Positions 49,727-55,767 of a stretch of 55,767 nt of DNA are shown piece by piece. The DNA is from an uncultured Pseudacidovorax sp. (GTDB taxonomy: Bacteria; Pseudomonadota; Gammaproteobacteria; Burkholderiales; Burkholderiaceae_C): NCBI RefSeq assembly GCF_913773995.1, contig NZ_CAJYES010000201.1, forward strand, positions 1-55,767, read 5' to 3'. The notes under the pieces were generated by a model. That model was not told the DNA's origin, did not search any database, and was given only the letters and a program-made list of their open reading frames with translations. Position 1 is the first letter of the stretch. Every line of letters starts with the position of its first letter. Made by a program: the position numbers and the translations under genes.

Positions 49727-50524
49727 TCAGAGATTGGCCGGCAGCGGCTGCTTGAGCCAGCGCGTGGCCATGGCGGCGAGCCGGCCGTTGGCCTTGATTT
49801 CCGCGATGGCCGCGTTGATCCGCTCGAGCAGCCGCTGCTCGCCCTTGGTGACGGCGGCGCACACGGGCGAGTTCATCAGCAGGAACTTCTGCTCCGGCTT
49901 GCGCGGCGGGTTCTTCTCCATGATGGCCGCGGCCACGATGTTGCCGACCGACATGAGGTCACTCTGTCCGCTGAGGAAGGAGCTGATGGTGTTGCTGTGG
50001 TCCTCGTAGCGCTGGATCGCCGCCTCGGGCGGGGCCATCTTCGTGAGAAGCTGGTCCTCGAGCGTGCCGCGCGTCACCGCGATCTTCTTGCCGGCCAGGT
50101 CGGCCACGCCCGTGGCAGTCTGGTCGACCGGACCGAACACGCCGATGTAGTAGGGCGCGTACGGCTGTGTGAAGTCCACCACCTTGGCGCGCTCTTCATT
50201 GCGGCCGATGTTGAGCAGCAGGTCGGCCTTGCGCGTGGCCATGGTCGGGATCTTGGACTGCGCCGTCACCCGCACCAGCTCGGCCTTCACCCCCAGCGCC
50301 GCCGCCACCAGGTTGGCGAACTCCACGTCGTAGCCCTGTGGGCTCATATTGGCATCGACCGAGCCGAAGGGCGGGTAGTCGAGCGTGATGGCGACGCGCA
50401 GCACGCCCGCCTTCTGCACGTCGTCGAGCGTGTCGGCCAGCGCGGCGGGCAGTGTGAGCAAGGAGCCGCCGGCCGCCACGGCCAGGGCGAGGATGGAACG
50501 TCGGAACATGGTGGAGGTCCTCAT
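49727..50524 (-). CDS. Polar amino acid-type ABC substrate-binding protein (SBP family 3)
   Basis: A 265-residue precursor with a signal peptide (FRRSILALAVAAGG, cleavage near AALADT). Family 3 landmarks: GVLRVAITLDYPPFGSVDA, GYDVEFANLVAAAL, RKADLLLNIGRNEERAKVVDFTQPY, LAGKKIAVTRGT and a C-terminal INAAIAEIKANGRLAAMATRWL. It is unrelated to the two THI5-like proteins of the cluster. No amino-acid-type permease or ATPase is in the window, so it is an orphan. It may serve a transporter elsewhere or take part in sensing. Its start overlaps the alpha/beta hydrolase stop as ATGA. Confidence 0.9.
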   Translation of the reverse strand: MRTSTMFRRSILALAVAAGGSLLTLPAALADTLDDVQKAGVLRVAITLDYPPFGSVDANMSPQGYDVEFANLVAAALGVKAELVRVTAQSKIPTMATRKADLLLNIGRNEERAKVVDFTQPYAPYYIGVFGPVDQTATGVADLAGKKIAVTRGTLEDQLLTKMAPPEAAIQRYEDHSNTISSFLSGQSDLMSVGNIVAAAIMEKNPPRKPEQKFLLMNSPVCAAVTKGEQRLLERINAAIAEIKANGRLAAMATRWLKQPLPANL

Positions 50525-51288
50525 TGGGTTTCGAGCAGGAAGGCGTGCAGCGCGGCGTCGAAGGCCTCGGGCGTCTCGACCATCGGCGTGTGCCCGCTCT
50601 CGGGCATGTGCGCGAGGCGGCTGTTGGGAATGCCGGCCAGCAGGGTGTTCGCGTGGTCGATGGTGCGGCCCGCGTCGTGCGCGCCGAACACCACCAGCGT
50701 GGGCGCGGTGATCTTCGGCAGCAGGGGCCGGCAGTCGGTGTCGAGCAGGCTCTGCTGCACGTCGATCATGGCGGCCAGGGGCGCCGCCTGGGCGCGCGCC
50801 ACATAGCCCTCGAAGAAGCCTTCGGGGAGTTCGCGGAACCAGTGCGCACTGATCTCGCGCAGGTTGGCATGGCCGTTGTCGCGCAGGTCCTGCAGCAGCA
50901 CCCGGCCCAGCGTGTGGTTGGTCATGACGGCGCCGGTGCACACCAGCACCACGCCGCCGTAGCGCCCGGGGTCGTTCGAGGCGGCGATCTGGCTGACCAC
51001 GCCGCCCATCGAATGGCCGCCGATCACGGGCTTTTCGAGATCCAGCGCGTCGACGAAGCCGCGCACGCGGCGCGCCAGCGACTGCACGCTGTAGCCGTCG
51101 GGTGGCGCGCCCGAGCGCAGGAAGTTGTCGATGGCGTAGCCGCGCCAGCCGGCGGGCAGCGCCTGCAGGGTGCGCTCCCACAGTTCCGAGGAGCTGCCGA
51201 AGCCGCCGTGCAGGAAGACGATGGCGCGCTCGCCGCGGCCGGCTTCGATGTAGTGGACGGGTACCCCGTCGACGGAAATGGTGGGCAT
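50521..51288 (-). CDS. Alpha/beta hydrolase, first gene of the catabolic operon
   Basis: A 255-residue alpha/beta-fold hydrolase with oxyanion region FLHGGFGSS, nucleophile Ser93 in GHSMGG, an acidic residue in VVFGAHDAG and His in ESGHTPMVETP. Similar enzymes include RutD and ring-fission product hydrolases; the substrate is unknown. Start at 51288 (MPTISVDGVPVHYIEAG), where the conserved fold begins. It is the first gene behind the promoter at 51322-51350 and overlaps the next start codon. Confidence 0.86.
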   Translation of the reverse strand: MPTISVDGVPVHYIEAGRGERAIVFLHGGFGSSSELWERTLQALPAGWRGYAIDNFLRSGAPPDGYSVQSLARRVRGFVDALDLEKPVIGGHSMGGVVSQIAASNDPGRYGGVVLVCTGAVMTNHTLGRVLLQDLRDNGHANLREISAHWFRELPEGFFEGYVARAQAAPLAAMIDVQQSLLDTDCRPLLPKITAPTLVVFGAHDAGRTIDHANTLLAGIPNSRLAHMPESGHTPMVETPEAFDAALHAFLLETQ

Positions 51289-51321
51289 GTTCGTTGCGTG
51301 ATGTATTGCGATGGCCGGGCC

Positions 51322-51350
51322 AGCGTAGGCCGACCCGCCCGGCGTCACAA
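51322..51350 (-). promoter_or_regulatory. Sigma70-type promoter for the twelve-gene operon
   Basis: On the minus strand: TTGTGA (51350-51345), a 17-base spacer and TACGCT (51327-51322). Transcription would start about 27 bases before the alpha/beta hydrolase ATG. It lies in the 106-base gap shared with the divergent XRE regulator, where either regulator could act. Confidence 0.55.
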
Positions 51351-51394
51351 CGTGCAATTTCGCGAACTGACTCATTAACGAGACGGCGACAGCC

Positions 51395-52294
51395 ATGACC
51401 ACCACGCACCACTACGCCCACATCGGCGAGCGCCTGCGCAGCCGGCGCCAGGACGCACGCCTGAGCACCGAGCAGGTGGCGCGCGCGGCCGGCATCTCGC
51501 GCGCGCTGCTCTACCGCTACGAGTCGGGCGATGTGGTCAAGCTCGAGGTGCTCGAAAGGCTGGCCCGGCTGTACGAGACCTCGACCAGTGCCCTGCTCGG
51601 CCTGGGCAACGAGTACATCACCCACGGCATGCTGTTCTTCGACCGCCAGCAGCGGCTGGAGGCCGAGGCCACGCAGATGACCGTGGTGTTCGGGCCGCAG
51701 GCGTACATGCTGAGTTCGGACGACTACGACGCCGCACTGGCCGAACGCCTGGTCGACCGGCGCGACGACCAGACCGCCCTGAGTCCGGCCGAGGCCGAGC
51801 GCCTGATGCACCTGCTGGCCAAGCGCAAGGCCGCCTTCGCACGCAACCGGCCGGCGCTCGTCAACATCGTGCCGGTGAGCGACATCGAGCGCTATCTCAC
51901 ACACGGGCTCGGTGGCCACCCGCGGCTGCCCGCGGCAGAACGCGCTGCCCGGCGCGTGGCCGCGCGGCGCGAGATGGAACGGCTGGCCGGCCTGATCGCC
52001 TCGCCGCCGATGGGCGTGCAGGTCGTGCTGACCACCCAGCCGCTGCCGACCAGCGGTTTCCAGCTGGTCCAGCTGCCGCACGGGCGCCGCGTGCTGGTGA
52101 CCAGCCCCTTCCGCATCGTGGAGCCGACCAACCTGCACTATGGCGTGGCGATGATCAGCGAGGACGAGGAAGCACTGCGCCTGCACGAGACGCTGGCGGC
52201 GCGCCTGTGGGACTCGGCCCTGAAGGGTGCAGCGGCCAGCGCCGAGATGGCGCGCCTGCTGCACGCGCACGCAGACACCACAATGGGCGCATGA
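51395..52294 (+). CDS. XRE-family transcriptional regulator with unknown C-terminal domain
   Basis: A 299-residue protein. Residues about 8-65 form an XRE helix-turn-helix (IGERLRSRRQDARLSTEQVARAAGISRALLYRYESGD). The remaining 230 residues are not a cupin or peptidase fold that I recognise; they contain two charged helices (AERLMHLLAKRKAAFARN; AERAARRVAARREMERLAGL) and a beta-rich end. It is divergent from the catabolic operon and overlaps the LysR gene by ATGA, so both regulators are made together. It probably controls the operon; direction unknown. Confidence 0.85.
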   Translation: MTTTHHYAHIGERLRSRRQDARLSTEQVARAAGISRALLYRYESGDVVKLEVLERLARLYETSTSALLGLGNEYITHGMLFFDRQQRLEAEATQMTVVFGPQAYMLSSDDYDAALAERLVDRRDDQTALSPAEAERLMHLLAKRKAAFARNRPALVNIVPVSDIERYLTHGLGGHPRLPAAERAARRVAARREMERLAGLIASPPMGVQVVLTTQPLPTSGFQLVQLPHGRRVLVTSPFRIVEPTNLHYGVAMISEDEEALRLHETLAARLWDSALKGAAASAEMARLLHAHADTTMGA

Positions 52295-53199
52295 ACCATC
52301 TGCGCCTGCTGCGCTACGTCGATGAAGTGGCGCGCATCGGCTCCATCCGCCAGGCGGCCGAGCGGCTGCACGTCGCGCCTTCGGCCGTCAACCGCCGCAT
52401 CCAGGACATCGAGGAGGAGCTGGGCACGCCCATCTTCGAGCGGCTGCCGCGCGGCATGCGGCTCACCGCCGCGGGCGAGCTGTTCGTGCGCTACATCCGC
52501 GACCGCGGCGCCGAGCTGGAGCGGGTGCGCTCCGAGATCGAGGAACTGCAGGGCCTGCGCCGCGGCCGGGTGCGGCTGGTGGCCAGCCAGGCGCTGGCGC
52601 CGCGCTTCCTGCCGGCGGCCATCGCAGCCTTCCGCGAGACGCATCCGCTGGTGGCCTTCGACGCGCGCATCGGCGACCACGTGCATGCCGCCGAAGCCCT
52701 GCGCAGCCTGGACACCGATCTGGCCCTGGTGTTCAACCTGCCGGCCGAGTCCGACATCCAGCGGCTGGACGTGGCCGGCCAGCGGCTGATGGCCATGATG
52801 CACGTCGAGCATCCGCTGGCCGGTCACACCGCATTGCGGCTGCGCGATTGCGCCGACTATCCCCTCGTGCTGCCCAACCGGGACATCGGTGGCCGCCAGC
52901 TGCTGGAGCGCTTCCTCGCGCGCAGCTCCACCCGCTTCCAGCCCATGGTGGAGAGCAACAGCTTCGAGTTCCTGCGCGGCTGCCTGGCCGACCGCCGGTC
53001 CATCACCTTCCAGATGGCGGTGGGCACCGAGCTGGGCGATGCCGAGCTGGTCGCCCGCGCCATCGAGGACCGGGCCTTTCCGCAGGGCGAACTGGTGCTG
53101 GGCTGCCTGCGCGGCCGGCAGCTGCCGGTGATCGCCTACGCGTTCGCCGAATTCCTGCGCGAGCGCCTCGCGGCGCTGGGCGCCGAGGGCATCAGCTGA
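52291..53199 (+). CDS. LysR-family transcriptional regulator
   Basis: A 302-residue LysR-type protein with N-terminal winged helix (RLLRYVDEVARIGSIRQAAERLHVAPSAVNRRIQDIEEELG, then FERLPRGMRLTAAGE), linker helix, and a substrate-binding domain with RVRLVASQALAPRFLPAAIAAF. The AtzR regulator of cyanuric acid degradation in Pseudomonas also belongs to this family, but the resemblance here is only at family level. The start overlaps the XRE stop. Its 3' end overlaps the convergent hemerythrin gene by 8 bases. Confidence 0.9.
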   Translation: MNHLRLLRYVDEVARIGSIRQAAERLHVAPSAVNRRIQDIEEELGTPIFERLPRGMRLTAAGELFVRYIRDRGAELERVRSEIEELQGLRRGRVRLVASQALAPRFLPAAIAAFRETHPLVAFDARIGDHVHAAEALRSLDTDLALVFNLPAESDIQRLDVAGQRLMAMMHVEHPLAGHTALRLRDCADYPLVLPNRDIGGRQLLERFLARSSTRFQPMVESNSFEFLRGCLADRRSITFQMAVGTELGDAELVARAIEDRAFPQGELVLGCLRGRQLPVIAYAFAEFLRERLAALGAEGIS

Positions 53200-53776
53200 G
53201 AGGCCGGTGGCGGTGCAGGCACAGCGCCGTCAGTGCCGCCGCGACAGCCGCCGTGGCGGCGAGCGTGGCCAGCGACATCGACCGCGCCATGGCCGAGGCC
53301 AGTTCGCCGGTGCGGGGCACCAGCAGTTCCATGCGCCGTTTGGTCATGGCCAGGCCGAGTTCGCCCAGCCGGTCGTGCAGCCGCCGTTCGGCCAGCGGCA
53401 GGAGGAGGGTCTCTTCGTCGGCCACATGGTGCAGCACGTCGCGCAGCAGTTCCATGAAGGTGTCGTCGAAGGCCGGGTCTTCCGGGGCCATGCCGCGCAG
53501 GCGGCCGATCAGGCGCTTCATCTCGGCGTGCTCCGGCACGCTCTTCTGCATGGCCTCCTCGTCGCCGGCGACGGCGCGCAGCGCGGGATAGAAGATCTCT
53601 TCCTCCAGCTGCGCATGCACCTCCAGCGCCAGGCAGACCTGATCGACCAGCCCGCGCTTGACGCGCGGGTGGTCGGTGGTGCGGTAGTGATGGAAGGTGG
53701 CGACCACATGCGTGTGGTCGAGCCGGATCATGTTGGTGGCGTAAGGCGCCAGGCACTCGGTGGCGGTTCGCATCAT
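53192..53776 (-). CDS. Hemerythrin-like (HHE) protein with C-terminal membrane anchor
   Basis: A 194-residue protein. The first 150 residues form a four-helix HHE domain with metal-ligand stretches RLDHTHVVATFHHY, LEVHAQLEEEIFYPAL, PEHAEMKRL and LLRDVLHHVADEETLLLP. A hydrophobic segment near residues 168-187 (ATLAATAAVAAALTAL) probably anchors it to the membrane. HHE proteins bind a di-iron centre and handle oxygen, NO or iron-sulfur repair; which one is not shown. GAAGGAAAGCG precedes the start. Confidence 0.87.
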   Translation of the reverse strand: MMRTATECLAPYATNMIRLDHTHVVATFHHYRTTDHPRVKRGLVDQVCLALEVHAQLEEEIFYPALRAVAGDEEAMQKSVPEHAEMKRLIGRLRGMAPEDPAFDDTFMELLRDVLHHVADEETLLLPLAERRLHDRLGELGLAMTKRRMELLVPRTGELASAMARSMSLATLAATAAVAAALTALCLHRHRPLS

Positions 53777-53845
53777 GGCGCGCTTTCCTTCTCGGGGTTC
53801 GTCGTCGGGGCCGCTTCGCCGGCGCGGCGAGGCACGGCTCGCCGT

Positions 53846-54385
53846 TCAGCGCAGGCGCCGACCGCTGCCGCGCCGCCGTCTCAGCAGCAGGCCCAGCAGC
53901 ACGGCGCTGCCGGCCGTCCAGGCCAGCTTGCGGATGAGGCGCGGCCGGTCGTGCTTCCAGGCGGCGCCCAGGCCCATCTCGGCCACCAGGTTGGGCACAT
54001 GGCCACGGCGCAAGTCGTCGATCACGCCCTCGACCATCTCGGTGCGGTCGGCCAGCAGCAGGATCAGCCAGTGCCGCAGGTCGTTCTCGCTGAAGCGGAA
54101 GGCGGCGCGGCGCAGGCCGCCGCTGACGCCTTGCGGCGGCAGCGTGCTGCCGAAGATGGGCGTGAGGGTGCTGTCGCGCTCGGTGGAGCACAGCACCTCC
54201 ACCGTCTGGGGTTGCTGCGCCGGCTGCGTCCAGTGCACGCCCTCCAGGCGGGGCGGCGTGCGCTCCATGGGCACGGCGGGGCGACTGTTGCGGTCACGGT
54301 CCACGCCCCAGCCGGGGATGTGGGCATGGCGCGTGGATGCGTCCGCGGAAGAAGAGGTGGAGTCGGTGTTCGAGCTGTCTGCCAT
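53846..54385 (-). CDS. Unrecognised protein with one C-terminal membrane segment
   Basis: A 179-residue protein that I do not recognise. A Ser/Thr/Asp-rich N-terminus leads to PGWGVDRDRNSRPAVPMERTPPR, a middle part with a Trp-containing helix (NDLRHWLILLLADRTEMVEGVIDDL), and a C-terminal hydrophobic segment (LAWTAGSAVLLGLLL) followed by a very basic RRRRGSGRRLR. It is probably a tail-anchored inner-membrane protein with a cytoplasmic body. GGAGG stands 5 bases before the ATG. It follows the alcohol dehydrogenase by 20 bases and so shares its transcript. Confidence 0.7.
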   Translation of the reverse strand: MADSSNTDSTSSSADASTRHAHIPGWGVDRDRNSRPAVPMERTPPRLEGVHWTQPAQQPQTVEVLCSTERDSTLTPIFGSTLPPQGVSGGLRRAAFRFSENDLRHWLILLLADRTEMVEGVIDDLRRGHVPNLVAEMGLGAAWKHDRPRLIRKLAWTAGSAVLLGLLLRRRRGSGRRLR

Positions 54386-54405
54386 GGGGCCTCCGTGTGC
54401 GTTCG

Positions 54406-55560
54406 TCAGGCGCGCGCCGAGGGCGGCAGCAGCACGACCTTGATGCAGTCGTCCAGCTTGCTGCTGAACAGGTGGTAGCCCTCGGCCACCTCCTCCAGCG
54501 GCAGGCGGTGGGTGATGATGTCGCGGGGGCGTATGCGGCCGGCCTGCACATGCTCGATGAGCTTGGGCAGGTGGCGCTTGACCGAGGCCTGGTTCATGCG
54601 CAGCGTCAGGCCCTTGTTGACCGCATTGCCGATGGGCAGTGCGTTGAAGGTGGGTCCGTACACGCCCACGATGGACACATGCCCGCCCTTGCGCACCGAG
54701 TTGATGGCCCAGTGCAGCACCGTGGCAGCGCCGCCCTGCAGCTTGAGCTTCACGCCGGTCAGCGTCTGGGCGAAGCTGCCGGCGGCCTCGGCGCCCACGC
54801 AGTCGATGCACACGTCGGCACCCAGGCCGTCGGTCATCTTCTTGATGTGGATGGCCATGTCGCCCACCGACTTGAAGTCCACCGTCTCGCAGTGGGCGAA
54901 CTCGCGCGCGAAGGCCAGGCGGTATTCCACGTGGTCCACCACGATCACCCGGCCCGCGCCCATGAACCAGGCCGAGCGGGCGGCGAACAGCCCCACGGGC
55001 CCGGCACCGAACACGACCACCGTGTCGCCCTCGCGGATGCTGCCCATCTCGGCGGCCTGGTAGCCCGTGGGGAAGACGTCGGTCAGCAGCACGGCGTCGT
55101 CCTCGTCCAGGCCCTCCGGCAGTACCGTGGGGCCGATGTCGGCCATGGGCACGCGCACGTATTCCGCCTGGCCGCCGGCATAGCCGCCGGTGGTGTGCGA
55201 GTAGCCGTAGATGCCGCCCACCGCCGTGGCCTCGGGGTTGACGTTGTGGCAGTTGCTGAACAGCTCGCGGCTGCAGAAGAAGCAGGTGCCGCAGAAGATG
55301 TTGAAGGGCACCAGCACCCGGTCGCCGGGCTTCAGGCGCTGCACGTCGGGGCCCACGCGCTCGACCACACCGGTGAACTCGTGGCCGAAGGTGGTGCCGA
55401 CGCGGGTGTCGGGCACCAGGCCGTGGTAGAGGTGCAGGTCCGAGCCGCAGATGCAACTGCGGGTGACGCGCACGATGGCATCTCCCGGGTGCTCGATCTC
55501 GGGCTCGGCGCGTTCGTCGATGCGCACCCGGTAGGGGCCGCGGTAGTTCATGGCAAGCAT
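54406..55560 (-). CDS. Zinc-dependent alcohol dehydrogenase (formaldehyde dehydrogenase-like MDR)
   Basis: A 384-residue medium-chain dehydrogenase. Catalytic zinc ligands Cys38 (CICGSDLH) and His60/Glu61 (GHEFTG); structural zinc Cys90, Cys93, Cys96 and Cys104; Rossmann motif VVVFGAGPVGLFAARSAW. Long inserts between the two domains (VNPEATAVGGIYGYSHTTGGYAGG) resemble the glutathione-independent formaldehyde dehydrogenase branch and related threonine-dehydrogenase-like enzymes. Substrate unknown. The start at 55560 has AAGGA 9 bases upstream; a second ATG stands three codons further. Confidence 0.88.
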   Translation of the reverse strand: MLAMNYRGPYRVRIDERAEPEIEHPGDAIVRVTRSCICGSDLHLYHGLVPDTRVGTTFGHEFTGVVERVGPDVQRLKPGDRVLVPFNIFCGTCFFCSRELFSNCHNVNPEATAVGGIYGYSHTTGGYAGGQAEYVRVPMADIGPTVLPEGLDEDDAVLLTDVFPTGYQAAEMGSIREGDTVVVFGAGPVGLFAARSAWFMGAGRVIVVDHVEYRLAFAREFAHCETVDFKSVGDMAIHIKKMTDGLGADVCIDCVGAEAAGSFAQTLTGVKLKLQGGAATVLHWAINSVRKGGHVSIVGVYGPTFNALPIGNAVNKGLTLRMNQASVKRHLPKLIEHVQAGRIRPRDIITHRLPLEEVAEGYHLFSSKLDDCIKVVLLPPSARA

Positions 55561-55702
55561 GGAGTCGGGGTCCTTCGCGTGGGGAAGAGGTCGACACCCA
55601 TGGTTGCGGGGCCCTGCGCGGGCCTTGTAGGAAGCCGGCGAGGCGCCGGTAGGCGGTCGCACGCGGCGCACGCCGGGCACGAGGCCGTGCCTGTGCGGCC
55701 GT

Positions 55703-55767
55703 TCAGTCGGTGCCGCGCGCCGCCCGGCGCACCACCTGCGGCGGCACGCCGAAGCCGCGCATGAACA
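55703..55767 (-). CDS. 3' end of a probable AraC-type regulator (cut by window edge)
   Basis: Only the last 21 codons are in the window: FMRGFGVPPQVVRRAARGTD and stop. The GFGVPPQ stretch resembles the end of the second helix-turn-helix of AraC-family proteins (xFGVSPxxYRR). Too short for certainty. The 142 bases between its stop and the alcohol dehydrogenase start hold no gene I can support. Confidence 0.4.
   Translation of the reverse strand, partial: FMRGFGVPPQVVRRAARGTD

Noticed and set aside
39383-51288. Identity as a Rut (uracil) pathway
   Set aside because: An isochorismatase-fold enzyme and an alpha/beta hydrolase resemble RutB and RutD, but RutA, RutC, RutF and RutG are missing, and the ring opener is of the AtzD family.

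Overview
The window is very GC-rich, densely coded DNA in which nearly every third codon position is G or C. Gene content and order point to a betaproteobacterium of the Burkholderiales, most likely the Comamonadaceae (Variovorax/Acidovorax-like). The pointers are ksgA-surA-lptD divergent from an AmgK-type sugar kinase, a three-gene transhydrogenase, the proteobacterial GshA type, mreBCD-mrdA next to gatCAB, and dispersed copies of a REP-like element. The assignment is an inference from gene content. I see no tRNA, rRNA, CRISPR array, prophage or insertion sequence.

Left part (1-14.3 kb). A minus-strand module encodes DUF350, DUF4178 and SPFH proteins (membrane maintenance type). The NADP-malic enzyme maeB follows. 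Next is a small island with a perfect 22-bp palindrome, a secreted RNase Sa-type ribonuclease, its barstar inhibitor and an unrecognised 46-residue peptide gene, closed by an intrinsic terminator. Then come ksgA, surA and lptD, the AmgK-like kinase, a NUDIX hydrolase and an orphan OmpR-type response regulator.

Central part (14.5-39.3 kb). This is mostly core metabolism and cell shape: pntAA-pntAB-pntB, fadD, a molybdenum hydroxylase large subunit without its usual partners, proA, gshA, kup, a structured non-coding stretch ending in a strong terminator, a TSUP permease, mrdA-mreD-mreC-mreB (with a terminator between mreB and mreC), gatCAB, a DUF4124 protein, pyrE, xth and an HDOD protein.

Right part (39.4-53.2 kb). 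This is the most distinctive region. Twelve minus-strand genes, many with overlapping start and stop codons, encode an AtzD/barbiturase-family ring-opening amidohydrolase, a dihydroorotase/allantoinase-type cyclic amidase, an AtzA/TrzN/SsnA-type amidohydrolase, an isochorismatase-fold cysteine hydrolase, an alpha/beta hydrolase, a short-chain dehydrogenase, a DUF3830 protein, one NitT/TauT-type ABC permease and ATPase with two paralogous binding proteins, and a third binding protein of the polar amino-acid type. Divergent from it are an XRE-type and a LysR-type regulator with overlapping start and stop codons. I read this as an uptake and catabolic locus for a cyclic ureide or triazine-like ring (cyanuric acid, barbiturate or a relative). 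The exact substrate is not known.

Right edge (53.2-55.8 kb). A membrane-anchored hemerythrin-like protein, an unrecognised membrane protein, a zinc alcohol dehydrogenase and the 3' end of a probable AraC-type regulator.
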